Assembly (NCBI GenBank): GCA_037143335.1
Contig: JBAWZA010000007.1
Coordinates: 1-64,000, forward strand
Reading direction: 5' to 3'
Origin: PALSA-1296 sp037143335
GTDB lineage: Bacteria > Bacteroidota > Ignavibacteria > Palsa-1295
DNA: 64,000 nt
This document shows, in pieces, positions 1 through 8,646 of the stretch (its first letter is position 1; every line of letters begins with the position of its first letter). Both the position numbers and the translations under genes were made by a program. The notes below the pieces were generated by a model, which saw only the letters and a program-made list of their open reading frames with translations, made no database searches and had not been told where the DNA came from.

Positions 1-727
1 CAGCTTCAAGAGAATACCAATGCGAATCTCCCAATACCCACCGACCAAGTTCATCATACACCGCAACCGTCACATACGTCATGCGATTGAGCGTGAAGTC
101 AAGTGTTGTTTCGGCGGTGAAGGGGTTGGGGGTGACAGAGGCAAGATGGGACATGTAAAAAGATGTAGTAGATTGAATGCCATTTTGTATATTCAAAATA
201 CTGTCCAAACCCAAATCCTTCATCGAAGGAAGATGATTCGGGTTTTGACCAGAATGGGCTGCTATCGCACTATCTTGAGAGTATTGTTTGTCAGCTGGTG
301 GACCCCAGCATTCATGGTGATTATTTCGAAGATAATTCCAGAGGGCTAAAACTTCCAGTGTCTTTTGATAAGTGCTTGTTATAGAAGCCATACAAGCACA
401 GAAATACTGTGGCACAACTTTATTCAAATTAAGTACCGATACCAACCAATTCCGGTACTGTGGGTAACGATTAGTATCATTACTTCTGAATTGATTTGCT
501 GCATCAAGATGGCTGAACATTCTCCAAGATAGGGAATCAGATAAAGCACAATGTTCTATAAATACACGTAGAGTGTCGTATTGTTTTTGATACCCCGATT
601 CATCTTGGGGGGCATTATAGGCAATAGTTTTAAGTCTTGCGCAGGTATCATAACTCTGCCCGTGAGCCATCCTTACGCAGAAAAATATTGCGCAGGTGAC
701 GATTGCGATATGGAGTATTTTACTCAT
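1..727 (-). CDS. Secreted T9SS cargo protein, C-terminus cut by window edge
   Basis: An open frame on the minus strand runs from an ATG at 727 to the left edge without a stop (242 codons visible). It begins with a signal peptide (MSKILHIAIVTCAIFFC... ending near AHGQS). The middle is Cys- and Tyr-containing with no recognisable domain. From about residue 190 it reads SVTPNPFTAETTLDF followed by VAVYDELGRWV, the start of a T9SS type A sorting domain (PNP motif, then the TxLxF and hydrophobic-Y-D-x-x-G strands). The protein is therefore probably exported through the outer membrane and anchored on the surface. About 40 residues of the tail lie outside the window. The function of the N-terminal 190 residues is unknown. 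Confidence 0.8.
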   Translation of the reverse strand, partial: MSKILHIAIVTCAIFFCVRMAHGQSYDTCARLKTIAYNAPQDESGYQKQYDTLRVFIEHCALSDSLSWRMFSHLDAANQFRSNDTNRYPQYRNWLVSVLNLNKVVPQYFCACMASITSTYQKTLEVLALWNYLRNNHHECWGPPADKQYSQDSAIAAHSGQNPNHLPSMKDLGLDSILNIQNGIQSTTSFYMSHLASVTPNPFTAETTLDFTLNRMTYVTVAVYDELGRWVLGDSHWYSLEA

Positions 728-783
728 GATATAGACTTCGTAAATTGAACCATACAAATCTCGGTGTCATTCCCACGGATGAG

Positions 784-809
784 CCTGCCCTCGACTCGAT
801 CGGGGCAGG
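784..809. repeat. Stem-loop in dnaX upstream region
   Basis: The arms CCTGCCCTCGA and TCGGGGCAGG pair over 10 positions with one T-G wobble around a short loop. It is preceded at about 764 by GTCATTCCCACGGATG, which resembles the ends of the palindromic elements at 36995 and 43107. It is probably a decayed copy of that intergenic element. It lies between the divergent starts of the left-edge gene and dnaX. There is no T-tract, so it is not a typical terminator. Confidence 0.5.
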
Positions 810-890
810 GATGGCAGATCCGACGAGAAAAGGCTGCAATTCTCTTCGACTGAATTTCTGTTCTCCGTCAACTGTTCTTACTCGGACAAT

Positions 891-2594
891 ATGTCAGAAC
901 ATTATCAGGTAACAGCCCGAAAGTGGCGATCGCAACGCTTCGATGAAGTTGTTGGTCAAGACCACATCACTCATACATTGCTCAATGCTATCCGCGAAGG
1001 AAGGCTTGCTCATGCCTATCTCTTTACTGGTCAGCGCGGATGTGGCAAAACATCGGTTGCTCGTGTATTAGCGAAGGCAATCAACTGTCCGAATGCCGAA
1101 GCGAATGGATTCGAGCCATGCAATACGTGCGAAGTTTGTCTTTCGATCACCAATGGTTCTTCGATGGACGTTGCCGAAATTGACGGAGCTTCGAATAACG
1201 GCGTCGATGATGTTCGCGAGATGCGCGAAAATGTCAAGTACCCGCCCCTGCAAGGAAAATATCGCGTAATTATTATTGACGAAGTTCACATGCTCTCGGC
1301 GGCGGCATTTAATGCACTGCTCAAAACGTTAGAGGAGCCACCTCGTCATCTGATTTTTATTTTTGCAACGACAGACGCACAAAAACTACCCGCAACAATT
1401 CTCTCGAGAACTCAGCGGTACGATTTTCGCAGAATCCAAATTGATCAGATCGTTTCGCATCTCAAACATATTTCGGCAAGTGACGGAATCACGATTGACG
1501 ATGATGCACTCCTGCTCATCGCAAAAAAAGGCGATGGTTCGATGCGCGACTCGCAGTCAATTTATGATCAAGCAATTGCCTATTGCGGGATAAATGTCGA
1601 GACGACACGGCTTCGCGAGGCATTAAATCTTATTGATGCTGATTTCTTCTTTGAAGTAACCGATGCCATCCGCGATCATGCCACCAACAGAGCATTCGCA
1701 CTTGCCTACGAAGTCGTTTCGCGTGGCTATGACATCGAAGAATTTTTGCAAGGACTCTTAGAGCATCTCCGTAATTTCCTTACAATAATTGTAACCGGAA
1801 AGCGTGAACTGCTTGAAGTCGTAAAATTTCATCAGGAAAAATACGCCACAGAAGCAAAGCATTTTTCTGAGGGTGATATTTTGCGCCTCACAAAGCTCGG
1901 GTTCAAAGCGCTTGAGAGGTTGAAAGGCTCGCAGTCCTCACGAATTGTATTGGAGCTTGTGCTTGTCGAGATGACAATGGCTGAGCGCGCAGTGGATATA
2001 CGGTCTTTGCTTGATGAATTGAAATCGTTGAAGGGTGATGCCAAATCATTGCCGACCGGAGATCATGCATCGTCAGATCGTCGTTCGTCAGTCGGCAATC
2101 GTCAATCGTCACCAGTAGCTACAACTGCTACCGCACTTCCGACGAAAGACGAAGGACGAACAACGATAGACAATCAACAAGTGACGAACGACGACCCCGA
2201 CGTTGCTTCGCAATGGGGTGAATTCATTGAATTCGTTTCAGCTAAGAGTATCCCGTTCCGACTCGTCTGCGAAGATGTGGAGTTGCTCACTTCTGTGGGT
2301 AAGATGCAAACCATCGGCATTTCCAAAAAACATAGCGAGGAAACATTCTCCCGCAACAAAGAACTCTTCACCAAATTTTTGCGAGAGTTCTTTGCCAACG
2401 ATACTCTCACCTACGAGGTGAAACGTGTTGAACGGAAAGCGCCTTTGCAATCCAATTCGCAAGGGCCATCAGCACAAAGTTCGAATAGTCAACACCGAAG
2501 TCCTGCCCCAATGGTTACCATTGATGATAGTGTAGAGCGTAGCGATTTTGAATTGGCGCTAATTCGCGATATGGGAGCTGTGCCCGTCGGTTAA
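891..2594 (+). CDS. dnaX: DNA polymerase III subunit gamma/tau
   Basis: This is the clamp-loader ATPase that opens the beta sliding clamp and organises the replisome. The AAA+ domain occupies residues 1-230, with a P-loop GQRGCGKTS at 47-55, a four-cysteine zinc module just after it (CPNA...CNTCEVC), Walker B VIIIDEVHML and sensor-1 FATTDAQKLP. A domain III collar follows to about 370, then a low-complexity linker (about 385-445) and a small C-terminal region. At 567 residues it is a tau-like form. The linker DNA contains an inverted repeat (see separate entry) and its amino-acid composition (Ser, Arg, Thr, Asp, Gln) differs from the rest. No programmed frameshift site was looked for successfully. 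It converges with rlmD, 12 bases apart. Confidence 0.95.
   Translation: MSEHYQVTARKWRSQRFDEVVGQDHITHTLLNAIREGRLAHAYLFTGQRGCGKTSVARVLAKAINCPNAEANGFEPCNTCEVCLSITNGSSMDVAEIDGASNNGVDDVREMRENVKYPPLQGKYRVIIIDEVHMLSAAAFNALLKTLEEPPRHLIFIFATTDAQKLPATILSRTQRYDFRRIQIDQIVSHLKHISASDGITIDDDALLLIAKKGDGSMRDSQSIYDQAIAYCGINVETTRLREALNLIDADFFFEVTDAIRDHATNRAFALAYEVVSRGYDIEEFLQGLLEHLRNFLTIIVTGKRELLEVVKFHQEKYATEAKHFSEGDILRLTKLGFKALERLKGSQSSRIVLELVLVEMTMAERAVDIRSLLDELKSLKGDAKSLPTGDHASSDRRSSVGNRQSSPVATTATALPTKDEGRTTIDNQQVTNDDPDVASQWGEFIEFVSAKSIPFRLVCEDVELLTSVGKMQTIGISKKHSEETFSRNKELFTKFLREFFANDTLTYEVKRVERKAPLQSNSQGPSAQSSNSQHRSPAPMVTIDDSVERSDFELALIRDMGAVPVG
2078..2194. repeat. Palindromic repeat inside the dnaX linker
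   Basis: TCGTCGTTCGTCA at 2078-2090 is matched exactly in reverse complement by TGACGAACGACGA at 2182-2194. The flanking inner sequence (GTCGGCAATCGTCAATCGTC against rc CTTGTTGATTGTCTATCGTT) continues the inverted repeat imperfectly. The stretch stays in the dnaX frame and encodes the Ser/Arg/Thr-rich part of the linker. The CGTTCGTC / CGTTAGTCGTC flavour resembles the intergenic inverted repeat at 36778-36847, which suggests a shared repeat family. That relationship is inference. Confidence 0.65.
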
Positions 2595-2606
2595 TCACAT
2601 AGAAAA

Positions 2607-4052
2607 TTATTTTCTCAATCGCAACTCTGCAACGCATTCGATATGCCATGTTTGCGGAAACATATCTACTGGTTGTAGTGCCTCTACATCATATTTAACT
2701 GAAAGCAGTTCTATATCCCGAGCTTGAGTTGCGGGATTGCAACTGATATATGAAATTCTCTCCGGTGCTAAGGTTAATAATTCCGTAATGACATCGGGGT
2801 GCATTCCACTACGTGGTGGGTCAACGATTAATACGTCGGGTTTGCTATGTCCTTGCATCGTAACTTCATCGAGCAATACTTTACGAAGATCGCCTGCGAT
2901 GAAATTCACATTACTGATCTTGTTCTGCTTACCATTAGCCCTGGCATCAATGATTGATGATTCAGCAAGCTCAATCCCCAAGACACTCTTCACTCTACCC
3001 GCTACGAAAAGCGAAATGGTGCCTGTGCCGCAATAGAGATCCCAAAGCATATCAGTGGGTTTGAGCTTCGCGAAGTCAGCAGCGATTGCATATAATTTTT
3101 CGGCTTGCGGAGTGTTTGTCTGAAAAAAAGAATTTGCAGAAATTTGATATGTTGCTCCACCAATCGTATCTGTGATCGTCCCGCTTCCGAAAATAATAAA
3201 TTCCTTTTCGCCGACAGCGACTTGAGCACGGCGAGAGTTTACATTATTGATAACGGTTGCAATTTCAGGAATATTCTTCCGCAGCAGATCGGAGTATCGC
3301 TCCATCAATTCGGCGTCATGCCGTGAAGTAACGATATTCACCATGATCTCGCCAGTCGCAAAGCTATTGCGAATCACGAGAAATCGGAGTAATCCATCTG
3401 GATTTTTATCTGGATCGAAGACTCGGAGTTTTTCTTCGTCGCGGAATTCGCGTGTCAACTCTAATATCCTATTCGAGATTGGATGTGAAATGTGGCAATA
3501 AGTTGTATCAATAACTCGATTGTATCTACCGCGCACATGCAACCCAAGCGCATCTCTATCGGCGACATCACCCCCAGCTATTTCCTTGGCGGTGAGCCAC
3601 CGTTCTTCCGAAAACGAGAACTCCATTTTATTCCGATAACCGAACTCTCTGCTTTCATTTCCAATAGCATCATGGACGGGGGGATTCTCAATTTTTCCGA
3701 TTCGCTGAAAAATCTCTCTTACTTGCTGGGTTTTCCAAAATAACTGGGCAGGATAGCTCATGTGCATGATTGAGCATCCGCCACATATCCCAAAATCTTT
3801 GCAAATGGCTTCGCGCCTCTCAACCGATGGCTGGAGGATTTCGACTACAATAGCTTCAGCGAAGTTGCCTTTTGCCTTTTGGATTTCTGCGATGATGGAC
3901 TCATGTGCCAATGCGCCTTCGACAAAGATGACATAGCCATCTTCCCGGCGTGCCACTGCCTTGCCTTCGAATGCGAAGGTATCGGTTCGGAGTTCGAGTT
4001 TGGAGCCACGCTCCGGTTTTGGGAGCCTGGTAATTGCTGAAATGTTTTCCAC
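2607..4052 (-). CDS. rlmD: 23S rRNA (uracil-C5)-methyltransferase, RlmD/RumA type
   Basis: It is an SAM-dependent RNA m5U methyltransferase. The N-terminal TRAM-like domain covers about residues 15-75 (EGKAVARREDGYVIFVEGAL). Iron-sulfur ligands are C84, C90, C93 (CKDFGICGGC) and C186 (DTTYC), matching the RumA arrangement of a [4Fe-4S] cluster. The SAM fold has DLYCGTGTISLF and DPPRSGMH, and the catalytic cysteine is C438 in SCNPAT. Length of 481 is normal. The cluster supports RlmD (U1939) rather than the cluster-less TrmA, but the exact target nucleotide cannot be read from sequence because related RlmC/RlmCD enzymes share these motifs. It appears to be a single-gene unit, convergent with dnaX. 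Confidence 0.88.
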   Translation of the reverse strand: MENISAITRLPKPERGSKLELRTDTFAFEGKAVARREDGYVIFVEGALAHESIIAEIQKAKGNFAEAIVVEILQPSVERREAICKDFGICGGCSIMHMSYPAQLFWKTQQVREIFQRIGKIENPPVHDAIGNESREFGYRNKMEFSFSEERWLTAKEIAGGDVADRDALGLHVRGRYNRVIDTTYCHISHPISNRILELTREFRDEEKLRVFDPDKNPDGLLRFLVIRNSFATGEIMVNIVTSRHDAELMERYSDLLRKNIPEIATVINNVNSRRAQVAVGEKEFIIFGSGTITDTIGGATYQISANSFFQTNTPQAEKLYAIAADFAKLKPTDMLWDLYCGTGTISLFVAGRVKSVLGIELAESSIIDARANGKQNKISNVNFIAGDLRKVLLDEVTMQGHSKPDVLIVDPPRSGMHPDVITELLTLAPERISYISCNPATQARDIELLSVKYDVEALQPVDMFPQTWHIECVAELRLRK

Positions 4053-4165
4053 TTGAATGGATTTGAGGTAATTTTGTTTACTGTAGTTCGATTACAAACC
4101 GAATAATTCAAATTTCACTATCATCCTGAGCATATTGCTCGGACGAAATGAAACCTGACTACGAA

Positions 4166-4990
4166 ATGAATAGATACATCCGTTCCCTTTTTTATGTGGC
4201 AACACTTTTTTTTGTGACCACAGTGAGTAAGGCTCAGCCGAACATTGCAAAGGATACGACCCATTACAATGATGAAGAACTCTATACCGATGATCTCGCT
4301 GTTACGCCCCAATACTCTTGGATTGGTGGCGGTCTCATCATCGGTTTGCACCTCCCATCGCTCACTGATTTTAACAAATTAATCGCTCAACCATTTATTC
4401 ACCAAGACCTAAAATCGCAGAGCCTCTTTATCGGTGGTCAAGGATTCCTTCCCTTCCCATTCTTGAAGAATCTGAGAATCGGCGGAGTCGGGATGAGCGG
4501 CAGTAGCAGTGTGTGTTGTGTGCCTGACACTATCACAACCGGACCATTCGCGGGGCAGGTAACGATGAGATCGTTGACCTATAAAGTCGGATACGGTGGG
4601 CTATCGTTCGATTATTCGATTCTCAATAAAGAGCGATTCCACCTGCTCGTCGGCTCGGAGTTTGGCTTAGGAAGCGTCGAGATAACGGCGCAACAAGCGG
4701 TGGATAGAAATACATTTAACATCGCATCCGAGTTTGACTATCAATCTTTTGGCGCGCTGAACTTGACGCATACCTACCATGCGAACATGTTCCTCATCAA
4801 ACCACAAGTGGAGTTTGAGTATGCTCCACTCAAGTGGATGATGCTCAGGCTTGCCGCAGGATACCAGATCACGGCGATGGCATCATGGAAGGTGGATGAC
4901 GGAGTGTTGATTAAAGACAGCGGTGCTCTTGCGAATGTGAATGGCAATGGTGCATTTTTTCATTTAGGTATATTTGTAGGATTTTTCTAA
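4166..4990 (+). CDS. Probable outer-membrane protein, unknown function
   Basis: A 274-residue protein with a signal peptide (MNRYIRSLFYVATLFFVTTVSKAQ). An in-frame ATG 18 bases earlier at 4148 adds MKPDYE; I prefer 4166 because it gives a standard signal peptide. The mature part has alternating hydrophobic/aromatic strands (WIGGGLIIGLHLP, LSFDYSIL, FHLLVGSEFGLG, MMLRLAAGYQ) and ends HLGIFVGFF, typical of an outer-membrane beta-barrel with a terminal Phe. A CC pair (SVCCVP) occurs mid-protein. Its stop is 6 bases before purC, so it may be co-transcribed, though the functions are unrelated. I do not recognise the family. Confidence 0.75.
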   Translation: MNRYIRSLFYVATLFFVTTVSKAQPNIAKDTTHYNDEELYTDDLAVTPQYSWIGGGLIIGLHLPSLTDFNKLIAQPFIHQDLKSQSLFIGGQGFLPFPFLKNLRIGGVGMSGSSSVCCVPDTITTGPFAGQVTMRSLTYKVGYGGLSFDYSILNKERFHLLVGSEFGLGSVEITAQQAVDRNTFNIASEFDYQSFGALNLTHTYHANMFLIKPQVEFEYAPLKWMMLRLAAGYQITAMASWKVDDGVLIKDSGALANVNGNGAFFHLGIFVGFF

Positions 4991-4996
4991 GAAACT

Positions 4997-5713
4997 ATGG
5001 CAGAATATCAAAAAGACAAACAACTCTACGAAGGCAAAGCAAAAAAAGTATGGTCTGTCGTTGGACAGCCCGATCTTGTAATTCAAGAATTCAAGAATGA
5101 TGCAACCGCCTTCAATGGCGAGAAAAAAGGCTCGTGGGATGCGAAGGGTACGACGAATAATACTGTTGCTTCAGCACTTTTCAAGTATCTCGAAGCCAAC
5201 GGAATTCGCACCCATTTCGTCGAACAGCTCTCTCCGAATGAGATGCTCATTAAAAAGCTCAACATCGTACCGCTCGAAGTGATTGTACGCAATCGGGCAG
5301 CAGGATCGTTTGTGAAGCGTTACGATGCAAAAGAAGGTATGGTATTCGCTCAACCAACTTTTGAGTTTTCCTACAAACGTGATGACTTGGGCGATCCACT
5401 TATCAACGATAGCCATGCCATTGCGATGGAGCTTGCGACGCCCGATGACATCGCACACATTAAATCCAGTGCGCTGAAAGTCAATGATCTCTTAAAATCT
5501 TTTTTTGCTGAACGTGGCATAACGCTTGTGGATTTCAAATTGGAATTCGGTTGGCACAAAAACGAAATTTTACTCGGCGATGAAATCAGCCCCGATACAT
5601 GCAGATTCTGGGATGCTGCCACAGGAGAAAAATTGGATAAAGATAGATTCCGTTTTGACCTTGGCGGAGTCGAAGAAGCTTATGCTAAGATGCTCGATAA
5701 AGTCACCCACTAA
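4997..5713 (+). CDS. purC: Phosphoribosylaminoimidazole-succinocarboxamide synthase (SAICAR synthetase)
   Basis: It ligates aspartate to CAIR using ATP in de novo purine synthesis. Length of 238 residues is standard for the bacterial single-domain enzyme. Family motifs include YEGKAKKVW at the N-terminus (ATP-binding loop), GEKKGSWDAKGTTNN, PLEVIVRNRAAGSF, and near the C-terminus LVDFKLEFG and GDEISPDTCRFWD. It is the first gene of a tight run with psd and pssA, and shares the purine pathway with purS and purQ 1.5 kb downstream. Confidence 0.96.
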   Translation: MAEYQKDKQLYEGKAKKVWSVVGQPDLVIQEFKNDATAFNGEKKGSWDAKGTTNNTVASALFKYLEANGIRTHFVEQLSPNEMLIKKLNIVPLEVIVRNRAAGSFVKRYDAKEGMVFAQPTFEFSYKRDDLGDPLINDSHAIAMELATPDDIAHIKSSALKVNDLLKSFFAERGITLVDFKLEFGWHKNEILLGDEISPDTCRFWDAATGEKLDKDRFRFDLGGVEEAYAKMLDKVTH

Positions 5714-5731
5714 CCGTTACAAAGCAACACA

Positions 5732-6400
5732 TTGCTCACTCGTTATGGTACTGACGTACTAATTGGCATTGCGATCACTGTCGCCGTTCTCGTAGCACTT
5801 GCTATCTGGTCGGATGAAACGTGGATTCGCTTCGTGCTCTATTTTCTTGCACTATTTCTTACGGTATTCTCACTGAATTTCTTTCGCGATCCCGATCGGA
5901 CTCCGAATCTTGAGGGAAAGAAACTCGAAGATTGTATCATTTCCCCAGCTGATGGGAAAATTGTACTCATCAAGGAAGTGGACGAACCCGAATTCCTGAA
6001 ATCAAAAGCAATCTTGATTTCTATTTTCATGTCGCCACTTAATGTGCATGTGAACCGCATTCCAGTTTCTGGCAAGGTTGAATTCCTCCGTTATGTGAAA
6101 GGGAAATTCTTGGTTGCAAGTACTCCCGAATCAGTAAACGAGAACGAGCGGATGATGATCGGGCTATCATCTCCACAAGGTAACCTGCTTTTTAATCAAG
6201 TAACGGGATACGTTGCCCGGCGAATTGTTTGCGAACTCAAACTTGCAGACTCGGTGACTGTCGGCACCCGATTCGGCATGATAAAATTCGGCTCCAGAGT
6301 TGATGTATATTTACCTGTAAACTCGCACCTATTGGTGAAGGAAGGCGACATCACTGCTTCGGGTGAAACTGTATTAGCGCAATGGCAAAAAGATCAGTAG
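5732..6400 (+). CDS. psd: Phosphatidylserine decarboxylase proenzyme, short (archaeal-type) form
   Basis: It converts phosphatidylserine to phosphatidylethanolamine at the membrane. The start is a TTG at 5732; no ATG occurs until residue 100, and the N-terminus MLTRYGTDVLIGIAI matches the family, so TTG is well supported. Two hydrophobic helices span about residues 8-48. Core motifs are ISPADGK (71-77), MSPLNVHVNR (100-109) with the conserved His, and the self-cleavage site KFGSRVD, with G187-S188 where Ser becomes the pyruvoyl cofactor. At 222 residues it is the short form. It overlaps pssA, which makes its substrate, by 19 bases. Confidence 0.93.
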   Translation: MLTRYGTDVLIGIAITVAVLVALAIWSDETWIRFVLYFLALFLTVFSLNFFRDPDRTPNLEGKKLEDCIISPADGKIVLIKEVDEPEFLKSKAILISIFMSPLNVHVNRIPVSGKVEFLRYVKGKFLVASTPESVNENERMMIGLSSPQGNLLFNQVTGYVARRIVCELKLADSVTVGTRFGMIKFGSRVDVYLPVNSHLLVKEGDITASGETVLAQWQKDQ

Positions 6401-7194
6401 TACAAGTTACACGCTCGATCATACCGTCGCTCTTCACAGTGATGAATCTTTTCAGCGGATTCATCGCAATCAAGACGGCATTTATTGATTCAGAATTCGA
6501 GAAGGCGGGCTGGTTCATTGTCTTGGGTGCACTCTTCGATACACTCGATGGATTCATGGCAAGACTCACACACTCCGCCAGCGAGTTTGGAGTTGAACTT
6601 GATTCTCTTTCTGACTTGGTGACCTTTGGTGTCGCTCCGAGTGCAATCGTTTATAAACTCTACTTCTACCAATTCGAAACGATTGGCATTCTCATTGCCG
6701 CACTACCAATGATCTGCGGGGCATTGCGTTTAGCTCGGTTCAACGTGCAACTTGTTGGGTTTGATAAGGATTACTTCAAGGGACTGCCGATCCCATCAGC
6801 CGCGTTATTTATTCTGTCCTTCGTAACATTTTATTATTTGCCACAAAGTTCTATATTGTTTGGCACTTCCCTCAAAGACCCTGCTCTTTTCCTCGTTGTC
6901 ATCGGTGCATCATTAATGATGGTGAGCACGGTGAAGTATGAAACACTGCCGAAATTTTCTGGCTCGGCGATTCGGAAAGAACCTGCAAAATTCATTGTCG
7001 TGCTCGTTGCGATTATCCTGGCATTTGTCACGAAGGGCAAGGCGATCTTTCCATTCTTCTTATTATTTATCATTTTTGGTTTAGTCCGAGCAATTGTCGA
7101 ACGACTCAGGAGATGGAGCAAGGAACGGAAAGCATCCTCCCTTTTTGACGAGGAAGAATTAGGGAAAGAGGAAGAGTCAACGTTCGGGGTGTAA
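6382..7194 (+). CDS. pssA: CDP-diacylglycerol--serine O-phosphatidyltransferase
   Basis: It is an integral membrane enzyme that makes phosphatidylserine from CDP-diacylglycerol and serine, the step before Psd. The CDP-alcohol phosphatidyltransferase signature is complete: D56-G57, A60-R61, G70, D74, D78 in DTLDGFMARLTHSASEFG followed by VELDSLSD. Multiple hydrophobic segments (LFTVMNLFSGFIAI, WFIVLGALF, IGILIAALPMICGAL, AALFILSFVTFYYL, FIVVLVAIILAF, FFLLFIIFGLV) follow. The C-terminus is charged and acidic (EEELGKEEES). The 19-base overlap with psd implies translational coupling. Confidence 0.94.
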   Translation: MAKRSVVQVTRSIIPSLFTVMNLFSGFIAIKTAFIDSEFEKAGWFIVLGALFDTLDGFMARLTHSASEFGVELDSLSDLVTFGVAPSAIVYKLYFYQFETIGILIAALPMICGALRLARFNVQLVGFDKDYFKGLPIPSAALFILSFVTFYYLPQSSILFGTSLKDPALFLVVIGASLMMVSTVKYETLPKFSGSAIRKEPAKFIVVLVAIILAFVTKGKAIFPFFLLFIIFGLVRAIVERLRRWSKERKASSLFDEEELGKEEESTFGV

Positions 7195-7236
7195 AACTTC
7201 TCGCACGAAGAGAAAAAAAAATTTGTTAACCACTCC

Positions 7237-7497
7237 ATGCAATACCACGTTTATATCGCAACCGAGCGCAAAGAGGCTATCCTTGATCCGCAAGGAAAAG
7301 CCACTCACCATGCGCTTGATTCATTGGGTTTGAAAGAGATCGCTGATGTGCGAATCGGAAAATTTATCCGACTCGCTATTGATGCGCCTTCCAAGGAACA
7401 GGCGCAAGCGTTAGCAGAAGAGTCAAGCAAGAAACTCCTCGCTAACCCGATCATGGAAACTTACAGAGTCATTGATATCAAGGAGTTTGCTGCATGA
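7237..7497 (+). CDS. purS: Phosphoribosylformylglycinamidine synthase subunit PurS
   Basis: A small bridging subunit of the three-part FGAM synthase (PurS-PurQ-PurL). At 86 residues it has the usual size and a ferredoxin-like pattern: MQYHVYIATERKEAILDPQGKAT, LGLKEIADVRIGKFIRL, AEESSKKLLANPIMETYRV. It overlaps purQ by 4 bases (ATGA), so the two are translationally coupled. purL is not in the window. Confidence 0.93.
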   Translation: MQYHVYIATERKEAILDPQGKATHHALDSLGLKEIADVRIGKFIRLAIDAPSKEQAQALAEESSKKLLANPIMETYRVIDIKEFAA

Positions 7498-8213
7498 AGG
7501 TACGTGTCGTAGTTTTCCCTGGCTCAAATTGCGATCACGATGCCATGCATGCGATGAAGCATGTGATGGGTATCAGTGATACCGAATTCGTCTGGCATAA
7601 ATCCGATAGTATCGGAAAAGATGTTGACCTCGTCATTCTCCCGGGCGGATTTTCCTACGGTGATTACTTGCGTACAGGTGCGATTGCCAGGTTCTCGCCA
7701 ATCATGAAAGATGTCATTCGATTCGCCAACGATGGCGGGTCTGTTATTGGAATCTGCAACGGATTTCAAGTACTTTGCGAATCGGGATTGCTTCCCGGTG
7801 TACTTATCCGCAATGAAAAACTCAAGTTTGAATGTAAGTGGGTGAACCTACGCGCCGATAATACCGACACACGATTTACGAACTCATTGCTCCCTGGTGA
7901 AGTAATCAAAGTCCCCATCGCTCACGGAGAAGGATTATATATGGCAGACCCTGAGGTGATTGCCGAGCTTGAGTCTGAGAAGCAAGTGGTATTCCGATAC
8001 GCCGAACCCAGTGGAGACATCACGAGCCAAGCGAATCCGAATGGCTCAAAAAACAATATTGCTGGTATCATCAACAAAGCTGGTAATGTGATGGGTATGA
8101 TGCCACATCCTGAGCGCGCCTGCGAAGCGATGCTCGGAAGTGCTGATGGAAAAAAAATCTTTGCCTCAATACTCAGACATTTCGAATTCGCAACCACCAC
8201 GTCATTAGCATAA
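7494..8213 (+). CDS. purQ: Phosphoribosylformylglycinamidine synthase subunit PurQ
   Basis: The glutaminase subunit of FGAM synthase; it releases ammonia from glutamine for transfer to FGAR in the PurL subunit. It is a class I glutamine amidotransferase of 239 residues. Motifs: VVFPGSNCDHD at the N-terminus, LPGGFSYGDYLR (49-60), nucleophile elbow GICNGFQVL with C88, and the catalytic His/Glu pair in PHPERA near the C-terminus. The start ATG overlaps the purS stop. Confidence 0.96.
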   Translation: MKVRVVVFPGSNCDHDAMHAMKHVMGISDTEFVWHKSDSIGKDVDLVILPGGFSYGDYLRTGAIARFSPIMKDVIRFANDGGSVIGICNGFQVLCESGLLPGVLIRNEKLKFECKWVNLRADNTDTRFTNSLLPGEVIKVPIAHGEGLYMADPEVIAELESEKQVVFRYAEPSGDITSQANPNGSKNNIAGIINKAGNVMGMMPHPERACEAMLGSADGKKIFASILRHFEFATTTSLA

Positions 8214-8238
8214 GTATCACCACCTAAATTACGAATCC

Positions 8239-8370
8239 ATGGCTTTTTTAGAGGTTGCAGTATTAGTGATTGCTCTTATCGCACTGGGTTCGTTGCTCTT
8301 AGGAGCAATTCGGAATGTGCGCGGACCTCGCAAAGGCTCGTACCGCACATCGTGGTGGGGACGGAAGTGA
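8239..8370 (+). CDS. 43-residue single-span membrane protein
   Basis: A short frame from ATG 8239 to TGA 8370. The protein is one hydrophobic helix (VAVLVIALIALGSLLLGAI) followed by a basic, aromatic tail (RNVRGPRKGSYRTSWWGRK), which predicts an N-out/C-in topology by the positive-inside rule. It sits between purQ and the first tatA-like gene, in the same direction. I do not recognise the family. Neighbouring Tat genes suggest, but do not show, a membrane-export or envelope role. No clear Shine-Dalgarno sequence precedes it. Confidence 0.5.
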   Translation: MAFLEVAVLVIALIALGSLLLGAIRNVRGPRKGSYRTSWWGRK

Positions 8371-8451
8371 TGTCTCTAGCTGAACCTTCTTGGTTCTAAT
8401 CAAGTTTTGCTCAGAGCCTATCAAGGCACAATTTATTATTAAGGGATTCAC

Positions 8452-8631
8452 ATGTTCAAAAATTTAGGTGCGTTCGAACTACTCATTATCGTTGCCATTG
8501 TGTTGCTACTCTTTGGTGGCAAGAAGATCCCAGAACTCATGCGCGGACTTGGCAAGGGAATGAATGAGTTCAAGAAAGCCTCAGAGGGAAAATCCGATGA
8601 TGCTCCGACCGATTCAACTCAATCCAAATAA
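8452..8631 (+). CDS. tatA: Sec-independent protein translocase TatA
   Basis: A 59-residue protein with the Hcf106/TatA pattern: a short N-terminal transmembrane helix (FELLIIVAIVLLLFGG), the FGGKKIPEL hinge, then the amphipathic helix MRGLGKGMNEFKKASEG and a short polar tail. TatA multimers form the pore through which folded proteins with twin-arginine signals cross the inner membrane. AAGGG lies about 8 bases before the ATG. A second family member follows 15 bases after its stop; tatC is not seen in the window. Confidence 0.9.
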   Translation: MFKNLGAFELLIIVAIVLLLFGGKKIPELMRGLGKGMNEFKKASEGKSDDAPTDSTQSK

Positions 8632-8646
8632 GCAGAGTCTCTAAGT

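Noticed and set aside
20..349. Plus-strand 109-codon reading frame at the left edge
   Set aside because: It lies antisense to a T9SS cargo gene with signal peptide and PNP sorting motif on the minus strand.
784..809. Terminator upstream of dnaX
   Set aside because: Good stem but no T-run on either strand, and it lies between divergent starts where no transcript should end.
2070..2200. CRISPR-like direct repeats (CGTC units) in dnaX
   Set aside because: Units are short and irregular with no spacers, and are best described as an inverted repeat within coding DNA.
6834..7238. 134-codon minus-strand frame over the pssA 3' end
   Set aside because: Shadow of pssA; no start signal or domain.
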